A stretch of 64,000 nucleotides of DNA. Origin: Flectonema sp. DT1601. Its lineage: Eukaryota; Euglenozoa; Diplonemea; Diplonemida; Diplonemidae. The notes under the pieces are model-generated. The model was not told where the DNA came from, did no database searches, and saw only the letters and a list, made by a program, of their open reading frames with translations. The stretch lies in NCBI GenBank assembly GCA_964019425.1, contig OZ025857.1, positions 310,001 through 374,000 on the forward strand, read 5' to 3'. The position numbers were made by a program, and so were the translations under genes. This document shows, in pieces, positions 22,163-32,621 of this stretch. Every line of letters starts with the position of its first letter. Position 1 is the stretch's first letter.

Positions 22163-25095
22163 TCAATTCCGTTCCATGAACGCCATCAGTAGACGTTCCA
22201 GTCGGTCCAATCTCTCGTCCACTGAGCTGTTCTCCTTCTTTTTTGTCGACTTGGGCTCCTTTTCCGCTGTCGTCGTTGCGGTCGCTGCCTTCGTAGGTGC
22301 CGTCGTAGTTGGTGTTGGGTTGCTGGCTTCTAACCATAGGCGTTGACCCTTCTTCTTCCCATGAAACTCGATGAACTCCAATCGAGTGTACCACTTTCCT
22401 CCCGTTCCCTCCGTCGGGTCACGCCTTTTCTCCGGTTTTGTCGGTGTCGCATTCGGGCGTTTGGTCTCCTTCCGTTTCGGGTCGACTTCCACCTTCTGTT
22501 TCCCAGCCTCCACCATGCACAGGACGCCATCCACCGTGATGGTTTCCTGCGTTCTCACCGGACCGCGGACGACCATCCATCGCATGCCGTTCCGTACGCC
22601 TTCCTTCGTCTTCCTCACTTCCCAGCCTTCCTTCGTGGTCAGCCACTTGATCGCTTCGTCGGTGGTTGTGCCGATCGGGATACCCGTGATCTTTGTTTCC
22701 GGTAGCTTAGCCGGCAGGTGCAGTTTCTCCCTCGCCGCCGTTTCCTGCCAGCTGGTCACTCGAAGCCCGAGTCCGTGTTCGTTTACCACAAGTCCCAGCC
22801 CTCCATCGACTTCTACAGCCTTGTCCCGAGCGATTCCGAGCGTCTCGTCCTTCGGTAGCCAAATGACCGCCGCCTTCACTGCTCGTTCCTCTCTCGGATC
22901 CTTTTCCTTGGTGAAGACGCCGTCCTTCCCCGATTCTCGGAGGAAGTTCTTCACTTCGGCTACCTTCACCCTGAGCATCACCGTGACGCTCTGGTCTCCG
23001 ATCCGCGGGTTGTACGTATCGACATACCCCGGCATCTTCCTCAACTCTTCCGTTGCCCTGATCGGGGAGCGCTTCACTTCCGACCATCTCTTCTCTCCGG
23101 ACCATTTTTTGTCCACTCGGACAACCATCTCCCTCGTGCTTTCCGTCCGCACGACGTCTGTTCCGGATGGTACAACCACTCTTCCCAGTGTTGTCATCCA
23201 GAGCTGCTTGAGAATTCTCTTCTCGCCGTCGCTCGTCGTCTCCTTTAGTACTACCTGTACTTTCTGCGCCGTGTCTGATGGTGGTTCCAGGGTTACCAGG
23301 GATAACGTTTCCCAGGCTCCCGGAGGTGTTCCTGACATCCTCTTCCTTGCCTCCTCTCTGGTGGTGAGGTGTACTCCCTTTGCACCGGCGTCGTACTGCT
23401 CCTTCGTGATCGCCATTCCCTCTGGCCAGTATTCCGGTGCCAGCGAGAGGTTATCCACCCTGGATCGCTCCTTGCGTGCTGCGTTCTCCCAGCTCTTCTG
23501 AGTCTGCGCCAGTCTCCCGGCCTCTCGGACCATCTGCTCTTGGATGGCCGATCGTCCGGCTACCTGCCCTTCATTGATTTCCTTCATCAGCTTCTTGCGT
23601 GAGGCGTCCAGCTCCCTCATACCGTCTTGGGGCAGCTTCACCGGTGGCGTTTGCTTCACTTCCGTGTTTGCTTCCTGATCAGGGGTGGTGTCCATCTGAT
23701 GTTCCTCTTCCTCTTCTCTCAGCGAGTTGAGCCCTCTGATCTGGACCCGTTCCGCTTCGAGTTCTAGCAAGAAACGTTCTTGCATCTCTCTCGCTTCCCG
23801 TCCCGCCGTTTCCTGCTGCCTCTTCGCCTCAGCATGTTGGGCCTTGAGTTCTTCTCTCAATCCGTCTAGTTGTTGTTGGAGATTTCGGAGCATCTCGCGT
23901 AGTTCGCTCTTCTCCTCTCTCTCGCGCTTCAGTTCCTGTTGTAGTCCTTCGTAGTGGGAAGACTGCTGCTGCTGGGCGTAGGTGTCGTACGTTGCATACG
24001 GTTGATGTTGCATGTAGTGTACGGGTTGCTGTTGCGGTTGTTGTTGCGGTTGTCGATGTTGTTGCAGTTGCAGTTGCTGTTGTAGTTGTTGTTGTTCCAG
24101 TTCCAGTTGTTGATGCTGTTGTTGCTGTTGTTGCCGTTGTTGTTGTAGTTCCAGTTGCTGATGTTGCGATTGCTGTTGCTGCTGCTCTAGTTGTTGCTGC
24201 TGTTGGTGTAGTTGGTGCTGTCCTCGGTTCACCTCTTCCTCACGCCGTTGAATTTCTTCTTCCTTCTGTTGGAGCTTTTGTTGTTGTTGGACTTTTTCCT
24301 GTCCAATCTGCTCCTTGAGCTTTCGGTGGAGGTGCTCCTTCTCGTTCTTTAGCTGCTGATCCAGCTGGAGGTGGAGCCGTTCCTTCTCCGTCTGGAAGGA
24401 TTCCTTTTCCTTCTGTAGTTGTGACCGAGTCAAATGTGCTTGCTGTTCGGACTCGGCGTCCTTCTTCTGCTGCTGGCTTTCCAGTTGCTGTTGTCGTTGG
24501 TGGTATTGCTTCTCCAATTCCTTCTGTTGGTGCTGATGTTGCTCTTTGAGTTGAGCCTGTAGGTTTTGCTCCTTCTGGAGACTTTCCGTTTCCTTCAGCT
24601 GATGGTGGCTTTGCAGTTGCTGCTGTTGTTGGTGGTACTGACTTTGCAGTTCTTGTTGTTGGTGTTGGCGTTGCTGTTCCAACTGTTTTTCTTGTCCTTG
24701 AAGGTTGGTTTCCTTCTGGTGGTGGTGCTGCTCCATGGCCATTCTCTGTTGCCCCAGCCGCTGCTTCTCTTCCTCGATTTCGTCTAGCGACTCGAGTTTT
24801 TCCTTCTCGAGTTTCGCCAGCCGGCGTTCTTCCTTGTCCGTGCGGTCCTCGTCCCTGTCGCGAGTGTCGTCCCGCGGGCGTCGGTCTCTGCTGTCCTTCC
24901 TTGTTCCACCATTGCCATTCAAGGCATGGGCCAGTTTGTTTCTTTCTTTCTTTGATAGGAAACATCCAGTGTGTGGATGCTCTGGATGTGGTGGTTGGTG
25001 TTGATGGTGTTGGCATCTCTTGTCTTTGACACCGTCTTGTCGACCCCTATCGAAGTCGTCCGGGACCGCCGCGAGGAGGCAGGTGTCGTGATCCC
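22163..25095 (-). CDS. LINE ORF1: Gln-rich coiled-coil protein, open into the host LRR frame
   Basis: The frame runs from the element's first bases (host Ile-Thr, then WDHDTCLLAAVPDD) to TGA at 22163-22165, about 977 codons. After a basic, charged segment (NGNGGTRKDSRDRRP region) comes a long Gln/Glu/Lys-rich coiled coil (about bases 23850-24800). A less biased ~400-residue C-terminal part follows (about 22170-23700). No ATG occurs in this frame for roughly the first 110 codons, and the upstream frame is the host LRR gene. Either translation starts at a non-AUG or internal Met, or ORF1 is made as a fusion with the host N-terminus. An ATG exists at 25016 in another frame, but that frame ends early. 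A role as an RNA-binding ORF1p is inferred. Confidence 0.8.
25028..25095 (-). ncRNA. HDV-like self-cleaving ribozyme at LINE 5' end
   Basis: Numbering from 25095: P1 is 1-6 GGGAUC with GGUCCC; P2 is GACACC (9-14) with GGUGUC (63-68); P3 is GCC with GGC; L3 is UCCUCGC, matching the classic HDV loop. GG at 35-36 can pair with CC of L3 (P1.1). P4 is CGAC with GUCG. The P4-P2 joining strand ACAAGAC holds a candidate catalytic C at 57. Such ribozymes are known at the 5' ends of R2 and L1Tc retrotransposons, where they free the element RNA from a host transcript. Confidence 0.8.
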
Positions 25096-25414
25096 AAGTG
25101 ATTCGTTCACAGGTATACAAGAAATAATCACCAATACTGGTGACACTACTAAGACCTGAAAGGTCAAGAGAAGTGATATTTGAACACTCACCCAAGAAAT
25201 CATATCCAATACTGGTGACACTACCAAGACAGGAAAGGTCAAGAGAAGTGATTTCCGAACAATAATATAAAAGATTATTTCCAATACTGGTGACACTACC
25301 AAGACCTGAAAGGTCAACAGAAGTGATTTTAAAACACTCACGCAAGAAATCATTTCCAATACTAGTGACACTACCAAGACCTGAAAGGTCAAGAGAAGTG
25401 ATTTGTGAACAATA

Positions 25415-26112
25415 AAAAAAATTAACCAGTGTTTAGGGGTTTGAATCCCATGGATCCCGTCGCTCAGGCGGTCCGGTGGAGAACCGGGTAGGGCACTGTG
25501 AACGAGTTGCGGTCCAGGTGGCGTCGGAAGGCCACCGCACCAACAGATTTGTTTCTTCGCACAACAGTAGCTTGGAGACCGTAAGAGACCCAAGGTGGTT
25601 CACAACCGCTCGAACAACTGCGTGTGAAGGAACAAGATTGAAAAGAAAAGAATATAAGAAAAGAAATGCCACACACAAAAAACGACGTAGTAAAGCAGAG
25701 AGGTAGGGGGAGGGATGGCCTCTTTCTCCACACATTGCATGGGAGCTCCCCGAGTAACTCGCGGGGCTGATACTGTTAATACATTTCAGGCGACCTGAAC
25801 TTATAATCCCCCCATGCGTGAAAAGACTAAACGGGGGAAGTTTGAAGGAAATGGGGGTAAAGGGAAATCATGCCACTAAGGAAAAAATAAAAACCCGGTG
25901 GCCCCTGTGAGCTCTGGGTGCCTGAGTATCCCGGGCCGGATCACCTGACCTTCTGCTATGTTGTCCTTTTTTTTTAAAGGTTAGGCTACCGGAAAATAAA
26001 ACGGGGGTAAAAGAATACACAGCAACAACAACAATACGTCAGCACTCTAGTTACACACAAGGTGCATCCAGGTAACACCACGAGGAGGCGCGCTATCCGA
26101 GTTTCGTTACCC
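25415..26112 (-). mobile_element. Short LRR-targeted retroelement, copy A2
   Basis: The 5' end is at 26112 (GGGTAACG) and the 3' end is an oligo-T run of about eight bases. It is flanked by a perfect 19-base duplication, aagtgatttgtgaacaata, at 25396-25414 and 26113-26131. It is nearly identical to A1, C1 and C2. The insertion puts a TAG stop into the host LRR frame six codons after Ile-Thr. Confidence 0.88.
26040..26112 (-). ncRNA. HDV-like ribozyme at 5' end of short element A2
   Basis: The sequence and fold are the same as at 17259-17331 (7-bp P1 with a terminal G-U pair, L3 UCCUCGU, P1.1 GG/CC). Confidence 0.7.
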
Positions 26113-26671
26113 AAGTGATTTGTGAACAATAATATAAAGAATTATTTCCAATACTGGTGACACTACTTAGACCGGAAAGGTCAAGAGAAGTGATTTGACA
26201 ATTACACAAGAAGTCATCTCCAATAACAGTAACCTGTGAGATGACCGTGCTATTGCAATTTGAATGGCGGAATGAAATCCGTTTGGCATCTGAAGGAAGC
26301 AACCCCCTGTCAATAAAGAGGCAACCATCCACCGAGAATGTGGGAGTGTCCAGACATAAATCCTCCGTAATGTGGTCTCTGATCCAAAGAAGCAGCTTCT
26401 CCCTTTTTCTATCATCAACAAACCAACATTTACCGAAGATCCGAACCAGCTTCTCCCATATTTCCAACTCGCTGTTTGCACCCACTCCATGATCTGCTAG
26501 CCGATCACTGTCGCAAAGGGCATCACCAGCAAACGACAGTTCAACTTCCTCCGGATCGACATCCCACTCACCAGCCGCTGCCGTCAACACGTCGATCACA
26601 ACAGAATCAGCGCCAACTGTGACTGACACCGCAGGGAATCCTAAATCCGGACACGTCACAAAAACTTGCAT

Positions 26672-28213
26672 TGTTACTTTCTTTCTTAAGTTGCGGGCTG
26701 TTAATATATGGCTGCTGTGTAAAGAATGTGTGGATGTTGTGTTCCAAATGCCAGGCGGCAACTGTTATATAAGTACGATCCCTACATGTTGGCTGTGCCG
26801 CTGAAATGAGGAGGAAATGAGTAATTCGCTTTCCATTACTTATATGCACCTGAGAAAGAAGTATATGTTAAGATTGAAGGCAAAGAAAAACACCAGAATC
26901 GTATCCAACAAAAGTAGTATTTACACTATGAAATAGAAAAAATGATAAAAAATTACATACGGATAACTTCTTTTTATGAAAAACTGTTTCTCCTCGTTCG
27001 CTATCTGCGATGTACACACCAGCAGCAGCACCGCGTGCCTCAACAACGACACCATCGGTATGTACCTCTAAGACTAGTTTATAATCTTTTCTTATTTCAT
27101 GAAGAACAGTTTCACAGGCTTTTTTTATTCTTTTTTGTTTTATCTTTTTTTTTTTTTCTAACATGAATTTCTGGTTTGAAAACATTGACATCATTTTAAA
27201 AAACTCCCCAGAGGATGAACATAAATGGGATATTTCTCAAAGGTGAATGATAGAAGGTCATAGCAAGCACCCCTAAAGTGTAAAGAGAGAAGCCTGTCCA
27301 CGTGAATCTTTTTACACCCAACTTCAGGATAAAAAGCATCTCATGAGTTTGTTATAACATTATTCAATATAAAGTGGAAAAAGTATACTTTCAAAACAAA
27401 GTTTTTTATTCCTCTCTATTTTATTAATTTGGGAAATACCAAAACCCACCCACAGCCTGCGTGAGCAGACACTGTCAGAGTCGGCAAATAACGCAAATTT
27501 TCGTCAAAGAGAGGGAGAACACGCCACATTAGATCAGAAAATAAAAAATAAGGTAATGATAAGAAAGAGAAATGGTACTAATAAAATAAAAATATGACAA
27601 TTACACTAAAGGAAAGAAACGTTTCTCTTTATCTACCCCAAGGGGATTTCACCGCAGGAGGAGACTTAACCGGGAAAGAAATTTAGAAACCTTTGATTCT
27701 GACCAGTCAGGATTGATCAGTGCATCTACTATAGAAAGGTCGTCTATAACAATATTTAAGTCGGTAGTTTTATATGAAATATCAATAACTTCCATAACAC
27801 GGTTCTTCACATCAGAGCGCGACTAGTTTCTTCTTCACAAAAACACTCCGAAAAAGGAAAACTCGCACAACCTTCCCGAGCAAGGAAATCTTTTATAAAA
27901 TCAGGAAAAAATTATCAAAAAAAGAAAGAAAAGAGAAGGAAGATAAAAGCAGATACCATATCTCAAATAGTAATATAATCGAATGAGATATGGGGACACA
28001 AAGAAGTGTCACATTCGTGTGTGCTTGTTGTGTTTAATATAAAACTCTCAAAACTACTTTAAAAACTGACAATCTGTTATTGTTGTCCTTTCCACGATTC
28101 CAGTTTCACAAGTTCACAAAAGTATAATTTTTTTTTCGTTTAACTTTTCAATTGTTTCTTTCCGCAGAAATAAATATAACAAAAAACAAAACTTTAAGAA
28201 TCAATTCACCACT
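26672..28213. other. Inter-LRR spacer carrying two candidate exons
   Basis: This spacer between LRR genes A and B is a duplicate of 32923-34666 and partly of 38090-38815. It carries one candidate exon (26961-27118) and a second conserved open segment (about 27640-27830), described separately. The remainder is AT-rich without further coding signal. The junction near 26850 shows the empty target site of the transposon found at 30390-32922. Confidence 0.5.
26961..27118 (-). CDS. Candidate internal exon of a duplicated hypothetical gene (copy 1)
   Basis: Starting after an AG that follows an A-rich tract, the minus strand encodes ACETVLHEIRKDYKLVLEVH and further residues, ending at the donor TCC|GTATGT. 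The second copy at 33023-33183 differs by substitutions and by one in-frame three-base insertion, which supports coding. The Lys-rich frame upstream depends on the length of an A-tract that differs by one base between copies, so that part is probably intron. An upstream exon may be the conserved segment at about 27640-27830 (MEVIDISYKTTDLNIVIDD...). Function unknown. Confidence 0.4.
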
Positions 28214-30196
28214 TTATCCTGAATGATCAATCGCTGCTTTCACAGACTCCTCAGAGAGAGCGCTATTACTTTCAGGCAGCTGAACAGATTCAAGAGCGAT
28301 GCATTCAGCCAGAAAGCCATCACCAATAATGGTGACATTACTAAGACCTGAAAGGTCAAGAGAAGTGATTTGTTCACAACAAGACAAGAAATTATGACCA
28401 ATAGTGGTGACACTACTAAGACCTGAAAGGTCAAGAGAAGTGATTTTTGAACACTCACACAAGAAATCTTTTCCAATACTAGTGACACTACTAAGACTGG
28501 AAAGGTCAAGAGAAATAATTTCTGAACAACAAAATAAAAAACTATTTCCAATACTGGTGACACTACTAAGACCTGAAAGGTCAAGAGAAGTGATTTCTGA
28601 AAAATCACGCAAGAAATCATTTCCAATACTGGTGACACTACTAAGACCTGAAAGGTCGAGAGAAGTGATTTTAAAACACTCACACAAGAAATCATTTCCA
28701 ATACTGGTGACACTACTAAGACAGGAAAGGTCAACAGAAGTGATTTGTGAACAATAACGCAAGAAATCATATCCAATACTGGTGATACTACTAAGACTTG
28801 AAAGGACAAGAGAAGTGATTTTTAAACACTCATACAAGAAGTCATTTCCAATACTGGTGACACTACTAAGACCGGAAAGTTCAAGAGAAGTGATCTTTCG
28901 ACAATAACACAAGAAATAATTCCCAATAGTGGTGATACTACTAAGACAGGAAAGGTCAAGAGAAGTGATATTTGAACACTCATACAAGAAATCATTTCCA
29001 ATACTAGTGACACTACTAAGACTGGAAAGGTCAACAGAAGTGATTTCTGAACAATAATATAAAAAAGTATTTCCAATACTGGTGACACTACTAAGACCTG
29101 AAAGGTCAAGAGAAGTGATTTCTGAACAATCACGCAAGAAATAATTACCAATACTGGTGACACTACTAAGACCTGAAAGGTCAAGAGAAGTGATTTTAAA
29201 ACACTCACACAAGAAATCATTTCCAATACTGGTGACACTACTTAGACGGGAAAGGTCAAGAGAAGTGATTTTTGAACAATAACGCAAGAAATCACATCCA
29301 ATACTGGTGACACTACCAAGACCGGAAAGGTCAAGAAAAGTGATTTTTGAACACTCACACAAGAAACCATATCCAATACTGGTGACACTACCAAGACAGG
29401 AAAGGTCAAGAGAAGTGATTTCTGAACAATAATGTAAAAAAATATTTCCAATACTGGTGACACTACTTAGACTGGAAATGTCAAGAGAAGTGATTTCTGA
29501 ACAATCACGCAAGAAATAATTACCAATATTGGTGACACTACCAAGACCGGAAAGGTCAAGAGAAGTGATTTTTGAACAGTCACACAAGAAATCATTTCCA
29601 ATACTGGTGACACTACTAAGACCTGAAAGGTCAACAGAAGTGATTTTTGAACAACAATATAAAAAACTATTTCCAATACTGGTGACACTACTTAGACAGG
29701 AAAGGTCAAGAGAAGTGATTTGACAATTACACAAGAAGTCATCTCCAACAACAGTAACCTGTGAGATGACCGTGTTATTGCAATTTGAATGGCGGAATGA
29801 AATCCGTTTGGCATCTGAAGGAAGCAACCCCCTGTCAATAAAGAGGCAACCATCCACCGAGAATGTGGGAGTGTCTAGACATAAATCCTCCGTAATGTGG
29901 TCTCTGATCCAAAGAAGCAGCTTCTCCCTTTTTCTATCATCAACAAACCAACATTTACCGAAGATCCGAACCAGCTTCTCCCATATTTCCAACTCGCTGT
30001 TTGCACCCACTCCATGATCTGCTAGCCGATCACTGTCGCAAAGGGCATCACCAGCAAACGACAGTTCAACTTCCTCCGGATCGACATCCCACTCCCCAGC
30101 CGCTGCCGTCAACACGTCGATCACAACAGAATCAGCGCCAACTGTGACTGACACCGCAGGGAATCCTAAATCCGGACACGTCACAAAAACTTGCAT
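28214..30196 (-). CDS. LRR gene B: ubiquitin-like domain plus 19 BspA-type LRRs, intact
   Basis: The 660-residue protein starts at the ATG at 30196 (MQVFVTCPDLG); the frame is open upstream but without an ATG. Residues 1-72 resemble ubiquitin (MQVFV, then DVDPEEVELSFAGDALCDSDRL, matching the ...LIFAGKQLEDGRTL segment). A ~85-residue linker domain follows. Then come 19 repeats of 25 residues with consensus ITSLDLSGLSSVTSIGNDF plus a Cys-containing turn, of the BspA/LRR_5 type, and a C-terminal cap (LESVQLPESNSALSEESVKA). No signal peptide or membrane span is seen, so it is probably intracellular, perhaps a recognition or adaptor protein. The DNA repeat is a 75-bp tandem array. Paralogues A and C carry retroelements in it; B is free of them. 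Confidence 0.85.
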   Translation of the reverse strand: MQVFVTCPDLGFPAVSVTVGADSVVIDVLTAAAGEWDVDPEEVELSFAGDALCDSDRLADHGVGANSELEIWEKLVRIFGKCWFVDDRKREKLLLWIRDHITEDLCLDTPTFSVDGCLFIDRGLLPSDAKRISFRHSNCNNTVISQVTVVGDDFLCNCQITSLDLSCLSSVTSIGNSFLYCCSKITSVDLSGLSSVTSIGNDFLCDCSKITSLDLSGLGSVTNIGNYFLRDCSEITSLDISSLSSVTSIGNIFLHYCSEITSLDLSCLGSVTSIGYGFLCECSKITFLDLSGLGSVTSIGCDFLRYCSKITSLDLSRLSSVTSIGNDFLCECFKITSLDLSGLSSVTSIGNYFLRDCSEITSLDLSGLSSVTSIGNTFLYYCSEITSVDLSSLSSVTSIGNDFLYECSNITSLDLSCLSSITTIGNYFLCYCRKITSLELSGLSSVTSIGNDFLYECLKITSLVLSSLSSITSIGYDFLRYCSQITSVDLSCLSSVTSIGNDFLCECFKITSLDLSGLSSVTSIGNDFLRDFSEITSLDLSGLSSVTSIGNSFLFCCSEIISLDLSSLSSVTSIGKDFLCECSKITSLDLSGLSSVTTIGHNFLSCCEQITSLDLSGLSNVTIIGDGFLAECIALESVQLPESNSALSEESVKAAIDHSG

Positions 30197-30870
30197 TGTT
30201 ACTTTCTTTTTTAAGTTGCGGGCTGTTAATATATGGCTGCTGTGTAAAGAATGTGTGGATGTTGTGTTCCAAACGCCAGACGGCAACTGTTATATAAATA
30301 CGATCCCTACATGTTGGCTGTGCCGCTGAAATGAGGAGGAAATGAGTAATTCGCTTTCCATCACTTATATGCACCTGAGAAAGAAATATCAGTCATTCCT
30401 TTTTTTTGCGAACAAAAAACACCATTTTCTCACCGCCTGAGCAAGGTTACACGATATGTTACTTTTGCTCGATTTTTTATTTTTTGGAATCGGGGAGGGT
30501 GCGATCTGTAAAATTAGGCACAGGGATATACTTTTAAACATGGTAAGTGCTGCTAAAAAGAGATAAACGTCTCTTTGCAAAATTTCCTTGGTACTACTCA
30601 ATGATAAATATTAATCCCAGACCTGGAATGGAAAGATCGAGAAAATCTGAGTAAAAAACACCCCTAAATTTTTTTTTTTTTACTATTTTTTTTCCCTTCT
30701 CCCGCACTCAAGAGATATGCACCTTTTTACTAACAAATCAACCCTAGTAGCAATTATGTAAGGAAAATGTTGCATCTGTGGTGGTGATAATGATCATTAA
30801 GTATCAAAGTAGGTCCAAAAAGACAGGTAGTAACAATCTGCCTCACCGGCACATGCTTAGTACTCTTTAA

Positions 30871-32621
30871 CCCTTACACCACCGGAGCTGATATATCAGT
30901 CTGAAAAAAAATTTTTTTTTTGCTAAGTGAAAATTTTGCATTTCTGAGTACAACGATTTCACGGGAGAGGTATTATTGAGATGTCTTTTATGTTCCTTAC
31001 GTGTTGCGCCGCAATAGTTTTTATTAAATGGTAAATTTTCCATTTGCTAAAGCTGGCCAAAATCAACTTGGGAAATATGTCGGTCCACAGTTCTGATGAG
31101 GATGCAACAGTATTTGTTAATCCATCGTCGGTGTGCTCCGATTCGTCACTTGACGAAGTATCTGACTCCAAATGGGGAGGGGAGGTAACAAGGGTTACCA
31201 AGAATAAAAACGCGTTTCCAAGAAACGTTAAAGATTAGAGTTGCACGCAAGTCGGAGCTGCAGGTTTTTGAGTTTTTCTTCGGATAGTCAGTTTACCAGC
31301 TGATGAAGAAAAACTCTGAGGTCTATGCCTCACAGAGGGGAAGAAAATTTAAAACCAGTACGCAGGAGCGAAGGGCCTTTGTTTGCACAACACTACTGAC
31401 GCGCCTCCCAATAAAATCTAACCTAGGGGATTCCTGGGGTTTGAATGACATGCCGTTGACCCCCCCTGTTGTTCTTTCCGCAAGTGTTTTCACGTAATCG
31501 CTTTGCCGAAATACTGAGGAACTTACACTTCTCTGCGATATTACCTGCTCCCGAGCATGAGGATCCGAAGTGGAGACGTGTATTTTGAATTCCTTTATCC
31601 TGATGCGACGTGTGGGCATGGTGGAATTTGGACGGATAGTAGTGAATCTGGCTGGAGAAGCAAGAGATTCTTATCCTTCAAATTGGCTTTGTTTTGGGCA
31701 GCTTAGGTACATTTAAACGTACTAGAGCGGCACCAACACTATTAATAACACCATCAGTACCAGTACCGCCTTCTCCACAATCAGTATCAATCCCTGATCG
31801 CCTCAAGCCAGCTTTGGGACACTACCCCGGAAAGATGGAAAAGGCTCGTCAGTGTGCAGTTCGCGCAAAGCGCGCACAATCACTAGATTACTGTGAGCGA
31901 TGCAACCAAGCGCTTTGTGCTTACCCATATTTCAAAAGGTATCACATTCTCCAAAACTACAAAATTCCTTGTGATGTTCCTAAACCGCCAACTTCCCAAA
32001 AATCCAGTATGCCAGGCTGGTGGGGTAAAGAGGTGGAAGTTTATAGATCCAGCCCAACAAGGTCTGATCTAAGTAGCTGCACTGTTACTAATGAAGTTCC
32101 ATGATCTGATCGATGTTATTTGTATTTTTCGAGCTTATCAACCCCGATGCGGTAATCCTCCTGTGTGTCTGAACCTGCTGTGCCATGATGCGGGTTGTTT
32201 GTGTATTTTCCGCGACCACAGAGGGCTTTTACAAGCTCAAAAAACAGGGAAAAAATCTGATTTTTCGATTTAATATCGGCCGTGATTTGGCATTCTCTTT
32301 ACTTGGGCTCCCTCTGACATGATGTTGCGCAGAAACATCATCCCTTTCAAAATACGGGAAGGGAATAACATGCAGCCGCTATGAATGGAAACCGTTGAGT
32401 ACGTTATTGCGACACTGCCGACTTTGTTAGTTCTGCAGAATGTGCAACAACGCACCAAGGTACGCACCGTTAGGTGTGTGGGTGACAGGTGCTATTGACC
32501 CGTAGGAGTAGTTGTGTCCGGTTTGGTACATAGGTTTTCTGGGGGGGTACCTTTTCTCTTTTTGAAAAAACAGTAAAATTTTGGACCCGTTGTTTTGGGG
32601 GTTCTTACGGTGGTGTAAGGG
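30871..32621 (+). mobile_element. piggyBac element nested inside the other transposon
   Basis: TTAA flanks both ends (30867-30870 and 32622-32625), with 14-bp inverted repeats CCCTTACACCACCG. The related transposon at 13794-15033 shows the unoccupied TTAA site. TTAA duplication and CCC-type termini are hallmarks of piggyBac. The element is 1751 bp and carries transposase remnants on the plus strand. Confidence 0.88.
31044..32104 (+). pseudogene. Decayed piggyBac transposase
   Basis: An acidic Ser/Asp-rich N-terminal piece lies at about 31092-31237. A middle piece reads NRFAEILRNLHFSAILPAP (about 31496-31552), matching the conserved piggyBac RNRF..ILR.LHF segment. A C-terminal Cys/His piece (about 31830-31950, CERCNQALCAYPYFKRYH) matches the piggyBac zinc-binding tail. 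The pieces lie in different frames with stops between them, and most of the catalytic DDD region is missing. The gene is dead. Confidence 0.75.

Larger units (their letters stand above)
17352..25095 (-). mobile_element. LRR-targeted LINE (non-LTR retrotransposon), ~7.7 kb, near full length
   Basis: The element runs 5' to 3' on the minus strand from GGGATCACG at 25095 to about 17352. It has an HDV-like ribozyme at the 5' end, ORF1 (Gln-rich, coiled coil), one in-frame TGA, a 2A motif, ORF2 (endonuclease, reverse transcriptase, Cys/His modules) and a ~75-base 3' untranslated region without a poly-A tail. It has inserted after host ATC ACT T, as the short elements have. The host flanks encode Thr-Cys-Glu-Arg-Ile-Thr upstream and Asp-Cys-Ser-Arg-Ile-Thr downstream, so they come from two different LRR units rather than forming an exact duplication. 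GC content is clearly higher than in the surrounding DNA. I do not assign a clade. Confidence 0.9.
16246..26671 (-). pseudogene. LRR gene A: ubiquitin-like/BspA-LRR gene split by three insertions
   Basis: The start is the ATG at 26671 (MQVFVTCPDLG), shared with paralogues B-D. Host pieces are 26671-26113 (ubiquitin-like domain, linker and first LRRs), about 25414-25096 (four LRR units), 17351-17332 (about one codon group, Asp-Cys-Ser-Arg-Ile-Thr) and about 16632-16246 (last LRRs and C-terminus). A short element, a LINE and another short element separate them. The first host frame ends at a TAG inside the short element, a few codons after Ile-Thr. The C-terminus (about 16246-16370) differs from B-D. 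The gene cannot make its original product unless the insertions are removed at RNA level, for which there is no evidence. Confidence 0.85.

Noticed and set aside
22371-23501. Long plus-strand frame of 376 codons inside the LINE
   Set aside because: It is the antisense of ORF1 in a GC-rich, codon-biased region; it has no domain and lies opposite a clear coding frame.
24240-25016. Alternative ORF1 from the ATG at 25016 just downstream of the ribozyme
   Set aside because: It overlaps the Gln-rich frame in another phase, has Thr/Pro/Gly composition typical of a shifted frame, and stops after 258 codons.
25433-25460. tRNA T-arm-like ggggtttgaatccc in the short elements
   Set aside because: No matching A box or cloverleaf fits around it, and it reads on the strand opposite to the element.
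28330-29720. Regular ~75-bp repeats that could be taken for a CRISPR-like array
   Set aside because: They translate in one frame into LRR units without short unique spacers, in a eukaryotic gene.
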